Shown in pieces: positions 28,526 through 37,606 of a DNA stretch of 64,000 bases (position 1 is its first letter; every line of letters begins with the position of its first letter). The DNA is taken from NCBI RefSeq assembly GCF_002028545.1, contig NZ_MWPQ01000004.1, forward strand, positions 44,465 through 108,464, given 5' to 3'. The stretch is from Nitrobacter vulgaris (lineage in GTDB: Bacteria; Pseudomonadota; Alphaproteobacteria; Rhizobiales; Xanthobacteraceae). A model generated the notes under the pieces. The model worked only from the letters and a program-made list of their open reading frames with translations, had not been told where the DNA came from and did no database searches. The translations under genes were made by a program, and so were the position numbers.

Positions 28526-29263
28526 ATGCGAATTGAGAATGTGAAACCGATGTTAAGAGTGTTTTCGAGCGAAGTGGATACCGGTTCGCGTGAAGACAAC
28601 GCGTCAAAACAAGAATCTGGGGCCTCGTTCCGATTTGATCGGAACGGAAATGGCTCGAGCATCCGGTCTTGCCTCAGACGTACGGCCGCAGCGCTGTGGC
28701 GGGATTCGCGCGGCTTGGCAGCGACCGAGTTTGCGATGATCGTGCCGATGATGCTGGTGATGCTGTTCGGGACCATCGAGGTGTCATCAGGCGTGGCTGT
28801 CAATCGCAAAGTCACGCTGGTCGCGCGGACTCTGTCCGATCTCACCTCGCAGTCCCGGGGGGTTAACGATGCCGATGTGACGAATTTTTTGGCTGCCAGC
28901 TATGGCATCATGTGGCCCTATAACTCGGCACCTGTTCAGGCCACGATTTCGGAGTTGTATATCGATCCTGCGACCTCGGTGGCGCGGGTGCAATGGAGCC
29001 AAGGTCAAGCGCCGCGAGGCACAGGGTCGACAGTCGGCATACCCCCCGGGCTCATCGGGCGGGATTCGTCTGGCAACGTGCTCCCCAATCAGTACCTGAT
29101 CTTCAGCGAGGTCAGCTATCTTTATGAGCCGGTCCTCGGCTACGTGATCTCGAAGGCGGGCATCAGGCTAAGCGACACCACTTATACCCGCCCGCGTAAG
29201 TTCAGCTGCGTCACCTATCCCACGCCGGCCTCTGGCATTTATCCTCCTTGCCCGACCAGTTGA
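28526..29263 (+). CDS. TadG/TadE-like pseudopilin with a repeat-derived N-terminal segment
   Basis: Second pseudopilin-type protein, 245 aa from ATG 28526 (MRIENVKPM; GGAA about 10 nt upstream). The conserved part starts at LWRDSRGLAATEFAMIVPMM, a TadE-type prepilin motif with one membrane helix, followed by a periplasmic domain with PPGLIGRDSSGN and a C-terminal CVTYPTPASGIYPPCP. Residues about 12-47 (VFSSEVDTGSREDNASKQES...) are encoded by a copy of a dispersed palindromic repeat, so this leader is not ancestral. No alternative ATG or GTG lies between the repeat and the pilin motif, so the segment is either translated and removed with the leader or the gene is impaired. Confidence 0.85.
   Translation: MRIENVKPMLRVFSSEVDTGSREDNASKQESGASFRFDRNGNGSSIRSCLRRTAAALWRDSRGLAATEFAMIVPMMLVMLFGTIEVSSGVAVNRKVTLVARTLSDLTSQSRGVNDADVTNFLAASYGIMWPYNSAPVQATISELYIDPATSVARVQWSQGQAPRGTGSTVGIPPGLIGRDSSGNVLPNQYLIFSEVSYLYEPVLGYVISKAGIRLSDTTYTRPRKFSCVTYPTPASGIYPPCPTS
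28559..28665. repeat. Dispersed palindromic repeat, full copy, inside the tadG-like ORF
   Basis: GTTTTCGAGCGAAGTGGATACCGGTTCGCGTGAAG... through CGTTCCGATTTGATCGGAACG. Read in reverse it aligns with the short copy at 14655-14718 (GAGCC...hairpin...GGGC...CGCTCGAAAACGC) and with 54478-54577. The variable inner hairpin here is CGTTCCGAT/ATCGGAACG. I recognise the ...GAAGTGGATACCGGTTCGCGTGAAGAAAACGCGTC... core from intergenic DNA of Bradyrhizobium-group genomes. Confidence 0.75.
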
Positions 29264-29299
29264 AGTTACGCGAAAACTCCAAGGTATCGTCACAAACCA

Positions 29300-29336
29300 A
29301 AAAAGGCCGCGCTGAGGGCGCGGCCTTTCTTCTGAT
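29300..29336. terminator. Bidirectional intrinsic terminator between tadG-like gene and cspA
   Basis: GGCCGCGC-TGAG-GGCGCGGCC forms an 8-9 bp GC stem with a 4-base loop. The minus-strand reading ends in TTTTTT, fitting the cspA transcript; the plus-strand reading ends in TTTCTT, fitting the tadE/tadG transcript. It lies between two convergent genes. Confidence 0.85.
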
Positions 29337-29372
29337 GTGATCTTTTGGTTATCAACAGGAGCAGGTCGCTGC

Positions 29373-29585
29373 CTAACCAGCCGCGCGGAGATTGTCGGCT
29401 GAAGACTTTCCAGAACGGCGATCAGCGACGATTTCGTAGCTGATCTTCTGTCCTTCACGCAGCGTTCCGAGTCCGGCACGCTCAACTGCGCTGATGTGAA
29501 CGAACACGTCGTTGCCGCCATCGTCAGGTTGAATGAAGCCGTAGCCCTTGGTTGCGTTAAACCACTTCACGGTTCCCATGCTCAC
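29373..29585 (-). CDS. cspA: Cold-shock protein (CspA family)
   Basis: Single-stranded nucleic-acid-binding OB-fold protein acting as an RNA chaperone. The 70-aa product has RNP1 KGYGFI and RNP2 VFVHI with the conserved aromatic residues. I chose GTG 29585 ([10 protein letters not shown]) because GGGA lies 6 nt upstream and this start is common in Rhizobiales; ATG 29579 is the alternative. The ~250 bp upstream to infA is non-coding and would include a long 5' leader, usual for cold-shock genes. Confidence 0.95.
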   Translation of the reverse strand: MSMGTVKWFNATKGYGFIQPDDGGNDVFVHISAVERAGLGTLREGQKISYEIVADRRSGKSSADNLRAAG

Positions 29586-29839
29586 GGGTAGTCCCTTTAT
29601 CAAGTACGTATGTCGAAGCCCGCTTTTGGCGGGCTGGTGAGATTGGATTTTTGGAAGGGTCGTCAGCGTCTAAACCGGCTATACCGGTGGTAGCTAATGT
29701 CGTCCGGCCGAAAATCGCTAACCCTATATTATTCGAAGGTAAGCTCCGAAACAATCCTGACGTGCAGGATTTTTTAAAAGATGCGTCGCCGGGCCTTTGG
29801 CCCTCTATCGGCGAGCGGTCTTCTCCCACGCCGAGAAGG

Positions 29840-30121
29840 TTATCTGCGGCGAAACTGGCCACCGCGCGGTGGTCCGCTGCGCGGCGGGCCACCGGGACGC
29901 TCGTCCTTGTGCCGGAAGATCAGACGTCCCTTCTCCAGATCGTAGGGGGACATCTCGATGGTGACGCGGTCGCCGGCCAGCGTCTTGATCCGGTTTTTTT
30001 TCATCTTGCCGGCGGTATAGGCAACGATTTCGTGTCCGGCATCGAGCTGCACCCGATAGCGGGCGTCGGGCAGAATTTCGGTAACCAGTCCTTCGAACTG
30101 GATCAGTTCTTCTTTCGCCAT
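29840..30121 (-). CDS. infA: Translation initiation factor IF-1 homologue with basic tail
   Basis: S1-like OB-fold protein of 93 aa, longer than the usual 72. The core carries [37 protein letters not shown] and [22 protein letters not shown], clearly IF-1. The last ~18 residues ([19 protein letters not shown] in part) are Arg/Gly/Pro-rich, suggesting extra RNA contact. Rhizobiales usually have a second, normal-length infA elsewhere, so this may be the cold- or stress-linked copy, an idea supported by the cspA and DEAD-box neighbours. GGAG lies 7 nt before the ATG. Confidence 0.92.
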   Translation of the reverse strand: MAKEELIQFEGLVTEILPDARYRVQLDAGHEIVAYTAGKMKKNRIKTLAGDRVTIEMSPYDLEKGRLIFRHKDERPGGPPRSGPPRGGQFRRR

Positions 30122-30292
30122 GAGTTTCTCCGGATCGAGTGGCGGTTCACTAGATCACGATGATAGTGGATCGAAGCGATCCAAAACCATGACCGTGATC
30201 GATTCCGATATTCTGATAAGCGGGAAGGGTCGGAAAACCGCTACTTGCTCGCCCGCTCTGGTCTTGCGATTCTAGCATTTGCATCCGTCGGG

Positions 30293-30318
30293 CAGGAGTC
30301 CTGCACAGGAGTCCTGCA
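30293..30318. repeat. 13-bp perfect tandem repeat with palindromic core
   Basis: CAGGAGTCCTGCA occurs twice head-to-tail. Each unit contains the palindrome CAGGAGTCCTG. It lies upstream of infA and downstream of the DEAD-box gene on the minus strand. It might be a paired operator, or a chance slippage duplication. Confidence 0.6.
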
Positions 30319-30386
30319 AATGATCTCTGGATCGGCATTCTCTTATCGACTTGCCGCGAGTGGATAGCAAACGTCACATTCACCCG

Positions 30387-31823
30387 CTAGCGCTGAGGCG
30401 GCTGGTTGGATTTAAGGCGCGCAGGCCGACTTTTGCGATGCAGGAACGCAACCCCCTGCATCCCGTCGGCCTTGCTCCCCTGTGATGAACGGGAGGGCTC
30501 TTGCCGGGCGGTTTCCGATCGGCGGTTCGTTTGCGGCGTCCCCTTGCCATTACGGCGGCGACGGCGCGGGCTTTTTGCGCCGGGAGCGGCGGCGTCCGCT
30601 CTGGTCGCATGACCGTGGGGTGCGGGGCGTCCGCTGCGAGGCTGTTGCTGAGCCGGCGCGGTCTCGCGCTGCCCCGGTGTCCGGCGGTCTTCTCTTGGCA
30701 GCACCACGCGGATCAGTTTCTCGATATCGCGGAGATAGGCCATTTCTTCCGCTCCGGCGACCAGGGAGATCGCCGCGCCTTCGGTGCCTGCGCGCGCGGT
30801 GCGGCCAATGCGATGGACGTAAGTTTCCGGGACATTCGGGAGGTCGAAATTGACGACGTGGCTGATCCCGTCAACGTCGATGCCCCGCGCCGCGATGTCG
30901 GTCGCAACCAGCGTCCGGATCTCGCCGGTTCGGAACGCCGCCAGCACGCGCTCGCGGTGGTTTTGCGATTTGTTGCCGTGGATCGCATCCGACCTGATGC
31001 CGGACTTGGCAAGGCTCTTCACGACCTTGTCGGCGCCATGCTTGGTCCGCGTGAAGATCAACGCCCGGTTGACCGGCTCCTGCTTCAGAAGCTGGGCCAG
31101 GAACGCGGACTTGTTGGCATGATCGACCTGGATGATGCGTTGGGCGATGCGGTCCACGGTCGAGGCGACCGGTGTTACCGCGACGCGAGCCGGATCACGT
31201 AACATCTGGTTGGCGAGTTCTGCGATGTCCTTTGGCATGGTGGCCGAGAAAAGCAGCGTTTGCCGCTTCACCGGCAGCTTGGCGATGACTTTGCGAATGT
31301 CATGGATGAAGCCCATGTCGAGCATACGGTCGGCTTCGTCCAGCACGAGAAATTCGACTTGGCCGAGCTTCAGGCCGTTGCTTTGAACGAGATCGAGCAA
31401 GCGTCCTGGCGTAGCGACCATGACGTCGACGCCGTGCATAACAGAGCGGACCTGCCGTCCCATCGGGACGCCGCCGATCGCGAGAGCTGAAGTCAGGCGC
31501 ATGTGACGGCCGTAGGCGTTGAAGTTTTCGAGGATCTGGCCCGAAAGCTCGCGCGTTGGGCTGAGCACCAGAACCCGGCAGTTCTTGGATTGCGGCTTGA
31601 TGCGATTCTGCAGCAGCCGATGCAAGATCGGCAGCGCGAAGGCCGCCGTCTTGCCGGTGCCAGTCTGGGCAATCCCGACAATGTCGCGTCCCGTAAGGGC
31701 AAGAGGAATGGTTTGAGCTTGGATGGGCGTGGGCGTCAGATAGTTTTCTTCCGCGAGCGCACGCAAAATCGGATCGGCAAGGCCGAAATCCTGAAAGGTA
31801 GACAAAAGGCTGTTTCTTTCCAT
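30387..31823 (-). CDS. DEAD-box RNA helicase (RhlE/DeaD type)
   Basis: ATP-dependent RNA helicase for ribosome assembly or mRNA turnover, often needed in the cold. Start at ATG 31823 (MERNSLLSTFQDFG) gives 478 aa; the frame opens 19 codons earlier. Motifs in order: Q motif with PTPIQAQTIP, motif I AQTGTGKT, Ia PTRELS, II DEAD, III SAT, V ATDIAARGID, VI HRIGRTARAG. The C-terminal ~110 residues are low complexity, rich in Arg, Gln, Pro and Ser (SPRRRRRNGKGTP), an RNA-binding tail like that of RhlE. Stands before infA and cspA on the same strand. Confidence 0.95.
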   Translation of the reverse strand: MERNSLLSTFQDFGLADPILRALAEENYLTPTPIQAQTIPLALTGRDIVGIAQTGTGKTAAFALPILHRLLQNRIKPQSKNCRVLVLSPTRELSGQILENFNAYGRHMRLTSALAIGGVPMGRQVRSVMHGVDVMVATPGRLLDLVQSNGLKLGQVEFLVLDEADRMLDMGFIHDIRKVIAKLPVKRQTLLFSATMPKDIAELANQMLRDPARVAVTPVASTVDRIAQRIIQVDHANKSAFLAQLLKQEPVNRALIFTRTKHGADKVVKSLAKSGIRSDAIHGNKSQNHRERVLAAFRTGEIRTLVATDIAARGIDVDGISHVVNFDLPNVPETYVHRIGRTARAGTEGAAISLVAGAEEMAYLRDIEKLIRVVLPREDRRTPGQRETAPAQQQPRSGRPAPHGHATRADAAAPGAKSPRRRRRNGKGTPQTNRRSETARQEPSRSSQGSKADGMQGVAFLHRKSRPARLKSNQPPQR

Positions 31824-32168
31824 TATGCGACCAGGCGCCCGGGCCACATCGGCCGGAGCGTACCAGGGCGTCTGTGACACCCGCGTGTTTGGGGCGTCGA
31901 TGAGGTTAGCTAGAGAAAGGGCAAGCCAGAAACCGTCGGACGGGCTCAGAACACGCGGCTCGCAGTGACCTGATATCTTTCAAGGTCGTGCTATCATATG
32001 AAGCAGGAACGCGACGGATTCAAGGTGAATTGTCGTGGTTTCGCCCCGCGACGAGTTCCCGTGGAGCTATAGCCAGCCTGCCGTCATCGACGCTGGAGGT
32101 CCCACCCGGCCAGGAATGTACAGAACTTGGCCGTTGACCGGCAGCCCACTGCCAGTCGGCCTTTACTT

Positions 32169-33029
32169 TTACTGTCCGCTCCAACCGCAGACCTTGAGCA
32201 ACGCGTGCAAATGCGCCGGCACCGGCGCGGTGACCACCACAGGCGGCTTGTTCTTCGAAAGGGGAATCGCGATCTCGCGCGCATGCAGGTGAAGGCTAGG
32301 CTCGCCGAAACGCGGGATGTATTGTTCGTTTCGCAGGCGGCGTAAACTGGCCTCGGTTCCGTAAATGGTGTCGCCGACGATCGGCCAGTCCATCGCCGCA
32401 CAATGGACGCGCAGTTGATGGGTGCGGCCGGTAACCGGCTCCAGCGACAGCCAGGTGAACTGAACTCCATTTCCCTTTGTGGGGGAGGATTCGGGAAAGG
32501 GGTGAACTGCAGCCTCACAGCCGCTTGAGTTTACTTCGCTCCTGCACGCTTCGGGTTCGACCCCTCCCTCAGAAGGGGAGATATTAAGAGGAGATCGCCC
32601 CAGCACTTTCCATTTCGTGACCGACGGCAACCCGTTCGGATCTGGCTTCTGCCACCAGCCGCGTTCTTCGTTCAGCCGCCCGAGCGGAATGTCGACGGTG
32701 CCCTCGTTCTCGGCAGGGCCGCCCTCGACCACGGCCCAGTAGGTTTTTGAGATCTTGCCGTGCTTGAATAGCAAGCCGAGCGAAGCCGTCGCCTTGCGAT
32801 GGCGTCCGAGCACCAGACAGCCCGATGTGTCGCGGTCAAGCCGATGGGCAAGCACCGGCGGTCGCGGCAGGCCGAACCGCAGCGCATCGAACGACGCTTC
32901 GAGATTGGCGCCGCCCTTGGGGCCGCGATGCACGGGGATGCCGGCCGGCTTGTCGATCACCAGCATCAACCCGTCGCGGTGGAGCACGCGGGCCTGGATT
33001 TCCTCCGGCGTCGGCTGTGCTGTATCCAT
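32169..33029 (-). CDS. RluA-family pseudouridine synthase with a repeat-derived insertion
   Basis: Isomerises uridine to pseudouridine in rRNA or tRNA. The 286-aa protein has LMLVIDKPAGIPVHRG, the catalytic motif AHRLDRDTSG (Asp65), and LEPVTGRTHQLRVH. Between KWKVLG (residue 144) and FTWLSLEPV (about 191) there are about 44 residues (SPLNISPSEGGVEPEACRSE...) not expected in the family. The DNA coding for them (32465-32597) is palindromic and looks like an intergenic element. The frame is intact on both sides, so the protein may still work; the insertion falls in a loop between two beta-strands. No N-terminal S4 domain. Confidence 0.9.
   Translation of the reverse strand: MDTAQPTPEEIQARVLHRDGLMLVIDKPAGIPVHRGPKGGANLEASFDALRFGLPRPPVLAHRLDRDTSGCLVLGRHRKATASLGLLFKHGKISKTYWAVVEGGPAENEGTVDIPLGRLNEERGWWQKPDPNGLPSVTKWKVLGRSPLNISPSEGGVEPEACRSEVNSSGCEAAVHPFPESSPTKGNGVQFTWLSLEPVTGRTHQLRVHCAAMDWPIVGDTIYGTEASLRRLRNEQYIPRFGEPSLHLHAREIAIPLSKNKPPVVVTAPVPAHLHALLKVCGWSGQ
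32465..32597. repeat. Palindromic element inserted in frame in the rluA-like gene
   Basis: About 132 bp (44 codons) bounded by CCCTTTGTGGGGGAGG...GGGAAAGGGG on one side and CCCCTCCCTCAGAAGGGGAG on the other. CCCCTCCC...GGGG and its mirror are typical of a REP-like intergenic sequence in this bacterial group. Its length is a multiple of three and neither strand's insertion introduces a stop in the gene frame. Confidence 0.6.
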
Positions 33030-33141
33030 GGCTCACATTAATTCCGATGTCGGCATAGCCTCATCCGAAAATTGCAGCTTTTTGGCATCGGGCCGCTCAA
33101 CCCTTTCGCTCGCAGGTCGAAACGGCTAACACACCTCCATA

Positions 33142-34089
33142 ATGAGCGACAGCACCGAGGACAAACCGAAACAAAGCTGGTGGCGTAGGCTGTCCGGCGG
33201 CCTCAAGCGGACTTCGACTTCGCTTGGGACCGCAGTGGCTGATCTTGTCACCAAGCGCAAGCTCGACCGCGCGATGCTCGACGACATCGAGGACGTGCTG
33301 TTGCGCGCCGATCTTGGAACCGCGGTCGCGGAACGCATCGCGGAGGCGGTGGGCGAGGGACGCTACGACAAGGCGATTTCCGCCGATGAGGTGAAGGCGG
33401 TTGTCGCGACCGAAGTGGAAAAAGTTCTTGCTCCGGTGGCACGGCCGCTGGTCATCGACGACACGTTAAAGCCCTTCGTCATCCTGGTGGTCGGCGTCAA
33501 CGGCTCCGGCAAGACCACGACCATCGGCAAGCTGGCGGCGAAATTGTCCGCCGAGGGCCGCAAGGTGATGATGGCGGCCGGCGACACGTTCCGCGCTGCG
33601 GCGATCGAGCAATTGAAGGTATGGGGCGAGCGAACCGGGTCGCCGGTCATCGCAGGCGCGCAGGGGTCGGATTCGGCCAGTCTGGCATTCAACGCGCTGA
33701 CGGAGGCGCGGAACGAGAAACGCGATGTGCTGCTGATCGATACGGCGGGTCGCCTGCAGAACAAGGCGGAACTGATGAACGAACTTGAAAAAATGGTTCG
33801 CGTCATCCGGAGGGTCGATGCATTGGCCCCGCATGCGGTGCTGCTCGTGCTCGATGCCACTGTCGGACAGAACGCGCTGTCGCAAGTCGAGGCATTTCAT
33901 CGCACTGCCGGGGTCACCGGTCTCGTGATGACCAAGCTGGATGGCACCGCCCGCGGCGGTATTCTGGTGGCGCTGGCGGAGAAGCATAAACTGCCGGTAC
34001 ATTTCATCGGCGTCGGCGAGAGCATCGACGATCTCGCGCCGTTCACCGCGCGCGATTTCGCACGGGCGGTCGCGGGGATCGAGACCTAG
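33142..34089 (+). CDS. ftsY: Signal recognition particle receptor FtsY
   Basis: GTPase receptor that docks SRP-ribosome complexes at the inner membrane. The 315-aa protein has only a short basic N-terminal region in place of the long acidic A domain, then the N domain (residues ~15-100) and G domain: G1 [23 protein letters not shown]3 [10 protein letters not shown]4 TKLDG, and the closing GIGESIDDL-type motif (here [12 protein letters not shown]). It is followed 91 bp later by the septation gene. Confidence 0.96.
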   Translation: MSDSTEDKPKQSWWRRLSGGLKRTSTSLGTAVADLVTKRKLDRAMLDDIEDVLLRADLGTAVAERIAEAVGEGRYDKAISADEVKAVVATEVEKVLAPVARPLVIDDTLKPFVILVVGVNGSGKTTTIGKLAAKLSAEGRKVMMAAGDTFRAAAIEQLKVWGERTGSPVIAGAQGSDSASLAFNALTEARNEKRDVLLIDTAGRLQNKAELMNELEKMVRVIRRVDALAPHAVLLVLDATVGQNALSQVEAFHRTAGVTGLVMTKLDGTARGGILVALAEKHKLPVHFIGVGESIDDLAPFTARDFARAVAGIET

Positions 34090-34180
34090 TTTTTTTGTCA
34101 TGCCCGCGTCGACGGGATATCGAAACCGTTCGGAATATCGGATCATCCGCTTTCGCGGACGGTCACAACAGGCAGGATGG

Positions 34181-34783
34181 ATGGACAAGAAGCAACCGCA
34201 CCCGCTGTTCAAGCTTGCGACCGAACTCGGGCCGCTGCTGGTGTTCTTCGCCGCCAATGCGAAGTTTAACCTGTTCGTCGCAACGGCTGCGTTCATGGTG
34301 GCGATCACAGTGGCGATGATCGCCTCCTATGCGGTGACCCGACATATTCCGTTGATGGCCCTGGTTACGGGGGGTATCGTCATCGTGTTCGGTACGCTGA
34401 CGCTGGTGCTGCACGACGAAACCTTCATCAAGGTGAAGCCGACCATCATATACGGGCTGTTCGCAAGCGTGCTCGGCGGCGGGTTGCTGTTCGGCCGCTC
34501 CTTCATCGCGATCATGTTCGATCAGGTGTTCAATCTGACGCCGCGCGGTTGGCGGCTGTTAACGCTGCGCTGGGCGCTGTTCTTTTTCGCGATGGCAATC
34601 CTCAACGAATTCATCTGGCGTACCCAAAGCACGGATGTCTGGGTCAACTTCAAGGTTTTCGGCGCGGTCCCGCTCACCATGATCTTCGCGATGATGCAGA
34701 TGCCGTTGACTAAACGCTATCAGCTGGAGCCCGCCACGCTCGAGGCCAGCGACGCGAGGGAAGGCGATATCGGGAAAGGCTAA
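34181..34783 (+). CDS. Inner-membrane septation protein (YciB/IspZ family)
   Basis: Multi-span membrane protein linked in E. coli to cell-envelope integrity and intracellular septation. ATG 34181 (MDKKQPHP, with AGGATGG directly upstream) gives 200 aa. Five hydrophobic segments are visible ([83 protein letters not shown]). LFGRSF and [17 protein letters not shown] are family signatures. The Rhizobiales order ftsY-yciB is common. Confidence 0.92.
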   Translation: MDKKQPHPLFKLATELGPLLVFFAANAKFNLFVATAAFMVAITVAMIASYAVTRHIPLMALVTGGIVIVFGTLTLVLHDETFIKVKPTIIYGLFASVLGGGLLFGRSFIAIMFDQVFNLTPRGWRLLTLRWALFFFAMAILNEFIWRTQSTDVWVNFKVFGAVPLTMIFAMMQMPLTKRYQLEPATLEASDAREGDIGKG

Positions 34784-34835
34784 TCGCTTCCATCCTTTCG
34801 CGGCTTGCGAGAGCAATGTGCAACGAAGGCGTGAT

Positions 34836-35198
34836 TTACTTTGGTTGCGAGGCGATGATCTGGCCGGAGATCTTCTTGTAGGTCGCTTCAGGAAGAATCT
34901 TCTTGGAGACGAGTTGGTCCTTCTTGGCGTAGGGACGGCCGGCGATGATCTTGTCGGAATACTTGTCGCCGATGCCCTTGAAGGCCATCAATTCTTCCTT
35001 GGTCGCGGTGTTGATGTCGAGCTTTTCCGCGTCGGATTTCGCGGGCGCCGTCTTGCTGGCAGGCGCCATTTTCCCCGCCGGCGCCATCCTGTCGGAGTGG
35101 GGAGCGGGTTGAAACGACTGGGCCATCGATGGTGAGGAAACAAGCAGGCCGAGCGCAAGAACGGCGGTGGTGATCGAGGCGAGCGTGTAACGGCGCAT
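34836..35198 (-). CDS. Exported helix-hairpin-helix (ComEA-like) protein
   Basis: 120-aa protein with a signal peptide (cleavage after PSMA), a Pro/Ala/Lys spacer (residues 30-58), and one HhH domain: LDINTATKEELMAFKGIGDKYSDKIIAGRPYAKKDQLV. The INTAT and GIGDKYSDKII hairpin matches ComEA/DUF655-type DNA-binding folds. Its role outside the cytoplasm is uncertain: periplasmic DNA binding or a structural role are both possible. Confidence 0.85.
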   Translation of the reverse strand: MRRYTLASITTAVLALGLLVSSPSMAQSFQPAPHSDRMAPAGKMAPASKTAPAKSDAEKLDINTATKEELMAFKGIGDKYSDKIIAGRPYAKKDQLVSKKILPEATYKKISGQIIASQPK

Positions 35199-35336
35199 GA
35201 AAACCTCCCTGAGCGGGTGTTTGCTGGCGACGCCAAGTTAGCTGGGAATTTGCGGCGGCGGCATGGCCGTCAAATGAACGGCGGATAAATGCCCTGAATA
35301 TTCTCGCGGAGTCTTCGTCGCGACGACAAAGCGATG

Positions 35337-35930
35337 TTACGAGCCCGCCTTCAGGGCCTTTTCGATTTCCGGCTTCAGCACCGCTTCGATATTTTGGGAC
35401 GTGATCTCCCCGACCAGCTTGTAGGCGATCGTGCCGTCGCGCGCGACCACGAAGGTCTCGGGCACGCCGTAGACGCCCCATTCGATGGAGGCCCTGCCAT
35501 GGCTGTCGACGCCGACGACGTCGAACGGGTTGCCGTAGCGGCCGAGGAAGCGGCGGGCGTTGTCGGGGGCGTCCTTATAGTTAATGCCGACGAATTGCAC
35601 GCGCTGATCCTTGGCGAACTCGGTCAGCAGCGGCGCCTCGCTATGGCAGGGGACGCACCAGGAAGCCCAGACATTCACAATGCTGACCTTGCCCACGAAG
35701 GTTGCGGGGTCGATCCCCGGCACCGGCTTGCCATCCGCCATGAGGTCGGACAGTGGCGGTAGCGTGGTTGTAGGCGCGGCACGGCCGATCAGCGCGGAGG
35801 GGATTCGCGAAATGTCGCTGTCGCCGAGTCGGAACCAGAACAAGAGTGCCAGTGCGGCAAAGACGACGAGCGGCAGCGCCATCAACCAACGTCGTTTGGG
35901 GGTGGCCGACGGAATTGCGGGGTCGGTCAT
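35337..35930 (-). CDS. ccmG: Thiol:disulfide oxidoreductase CcmG (DsbE/CycY)
   Basis: Periplasmic thioredoxin that keeps apocytochrome Cys pairs reduced for heme attachment. 197 aa: N-terminal anchor ([18 protein letters not shown]), active site WCVPC at 91-95 in WASWCVPC, cis-Pro loop YGVPETFVV, and the acidic residue pattern of the DsbE family. It overlaps ccmD by 4 bp and closes the ccmABCDG operon. Confidence 0.94.
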   Translation of the reverse strand: MTDPAIPSATPKRRWLMALPLVVFAALALLFWFRLGDSDISRIPSALIGRAAPTTTLPPLSDLMADGKPVPGIDPATFVGKVSIVNVWASWCVPCHSEAPLLTEFAKDQRVQFVGINYKDAPDNARRFLGRYGNPFDVVGVDSHGRASIEWGVYGVPETFVVARDGTIAYKLVGEITSQNIEAVLKPEIEKALKAGS

Positions 35931-36106
35931 TGAACCTCCGCAGCGCTGCGCCCCGATCGCCTGATGGCGCCCGCGGCTTCAAGGCCGCGCAGGCGCGCCT
36001 TCTGACGGCGGTAGTCCACGATCACCCAGACAATGAGCGCCACAACCACGGTTGCGACCGATACATAGGAGGTCACGATGAAAGAGGCATAAGGACCGAG
36101 CGTCAT
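35927..36106 (-). CDS. ccmD: Heme exporter protein CcmD
   Basis: Small membrane protein that helps release holo-CcmE from CcmABC. ATG 36106 ([14 protein letters not shown]) gives 59 aa with one membrane helix ([18 protein letters not shown]) followed by a basic [11 protein letters not shown] segment, the CcmD signature. It is easily missed because it is short; it lies just 5 bp after ccmC and overlaps ccmG by 4 bp. Confidence 0.9.
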   Translation of the reverse strand: MTLGPYASFIVTSYVSVATVVVALIVWVIVDYRRQKARLRGLEAAGAIRRSGRSAAEVQ

Positions 36107-36111
36107 GGCCG

Positions 36112-36843
36112 TCACGCCGCCGACTTGCTGGCTTGCAGCATCTGCAAGGTGCGCACGCGTCGGCGCAGGATCTCGTTCCGCATCGCCGCGATATGCAGCG
36201 TCAGGAACAGCAGCGTGAATCCAATCGCCATCACCAGCAGGGGGATCAGAAACGAGCGGTCGAGTGTCGAGCCACCCATGCGGATAACCGAGGCCGGCTG
36301 ATGCAGCGTATTCCACCAGTCGACCGAGAACTTGATGATAGGGATGTTGACCGAGCCAACCAGCGTCAGCACCGCGGCGGCGCGCGCGGCGCGCGAGGGA
36401 TCCTCAACCGCGCGCCACAGCGCCATCAGGCCGAGATACATCAGGAACAGGATCAGCACCGAGGTCAGCCGCGCATCCCATTCCCAATAGGTGCCCCACA
36501 TCGGCCGGCCCCACAGTGATCCAGTCAAAAGGGCAAGGAATGTGAAGGCTGCGCCGATCGGAGCGGCGGTCTTGGCAGCGACGTCCGCAAGCGGATGCCG
36601 CCACACCAGCGTGCCCAGCGCGGCAATGCTCATCACGCCCCACACGAACATCGACAGCCACGCATTCGGAACGTGGATGAACATGATTTTCACGGTCGCG
36701 CCCTGCTGGTAGTCGTCGGGCGCGATGGCGGACTGGTACAGGCCGATCGCGAGCACCAGCGCGGTAACGGCCACGAGCCACGGCAGAATCCGGCCGGCAA
36801 GCGTGAGAAACCGGGAGGGGTTGGCGAGATCAATCAGGGTCAT
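36112..36843 (-). CDS. ccmC: Heme exporter protein CcmC
   Basis: Loads heme on CcmE at the periplasmic face. Start ATG 36843 ([13 protein letters not shown]) gives 243 aa, the usual length; the upstream open frame overlaps ccmB. Six membrane spans, the tryptophan-rich loop [13 protein letters not shown] and two His ligands (IHVPNAW and TLHQPAS) are visible. It is 94 bp downstream of the ccmB stop (36938). Confidence 0.95.
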   Translation of the reverse strand: MTLIDLANPSRFLTLAGRILPWLVAVTALVLAIGLYQSAIAPDDYQQGATVKIMFIHVPNAWLSMFVWGVMSIAALGTLVWRHPLADVAAKTAAPIGAAFTFLALLTGSLWGRPMWGTYWEWDARLTSVLILFLMYLGLMALWRAVEDPSRAARAAAVLTLVGSVNIPIIKFSVDWWNTLHQPASVIRMGGSTLDRSFLIPLLVMAIGFTLLFLTLHIAAMRNEILRRRVRTLQMLQASKSAA

Positions 36844-36937
36844 GGCACCACTGATAGTCGCCGTAGCTACGTCAGGCAATGCGGATTTGCGTCCGGTTTC
36901 TTTCCTGAGCAAAAATTGATTAGCCGCATGCTGCGCC

Positions 36938-37606
36938 TCAATCCAGCCCGTGCCGCAGGCTGGCGGCGGCGGCAAAAGGGCCGATCACAAGGCTCGCCAG
37001 CGACAGCGCGCACAGAATCGAGAACGGCGTGCCGAACGGCGATGGTCCGGACACCGCAGCGTTAGAAGCGGCGACGCCGAAGATCAGTACCGGGATCGAC
37101 AACGGAAGGACCAGCACCGAGAGCAGCAGCCCGCCGCGACGCAGGACGACGGCGAGGGCGGCGCCGATCATTCCGGTGAAAGTGAGCGCGGGCGTTCCTG
37201 CAAGGAGCGTCAGCGCCACGGCGCCGGTCGCGACGGCGTCGAGGTTGAGCAGGAGTCCCAGGATCGGCGTTGCGGCGACCAGCGGCAACCCTACCGCCAG
37301 CCAATGCGCCAACGCCTTCGCGGCGCAAGCCAGCTCTAGCGGCGTGCGGCTCATGACGATCAGGTCGAGCGAACCATCGTCGTGATCGGCGGTGAACAGG
37401 CGATCGAGCGTCAGCAGGCTTGCGAGCAGTGCGCCGAGCCAGAGAATCGCGGGGCCGAGCTTTTTCAGGAGCGCGAGATCGGGGCCGACCGCGAACGGCA
37501 TCAGCACCACGACGATAAGAAAAAACAGCACGCCGATCAGCGCGCCGCCGCCGACGCGCAACGCGACGCGGATATCCCGGCGGACCAGGGCGGAGAGGGC
37601 GGTCAT
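36938..37606 (-). CDS. ccmB: Heme exporter permease CcmB
   Basis: Membrane subunit that associates with the CcmA ATPase. 222 aa with six hydrophobic segments; signatures are [21 protein letters not shown] and the [14 protein letters not shown] segment. It overlaps the end of ccmA by 4 bp (ATGA), as usual in this operon. Confidence 0.95.
   Translation of the reverse strand: MTALSALVRRDIRVALRVGGGALIGVLFFLIVVVLMPFAVGPDLALLKKLGPAILWLGALLASLLTLDRLFTADHDDGSLDLIVMSRTPLELACAAKALAHWLAVGLPLVAATPILGLLLNLDAVATGAVALTLLAGTPALTFTGMIGAALAVVLRRGGLLLSVLVLPLSIPVLIFGVAASNAAVSGPSPFGTPFSILCALSLASLVIGPFAAAASLRHGLD

Noticed and set aside
30150..30383. 77-codon minus-strand frame between infA and the DEAD-box gene
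   Set aside because: Contains a tandem palindromic repeat, lacks a ribosome site and protein-like composition.
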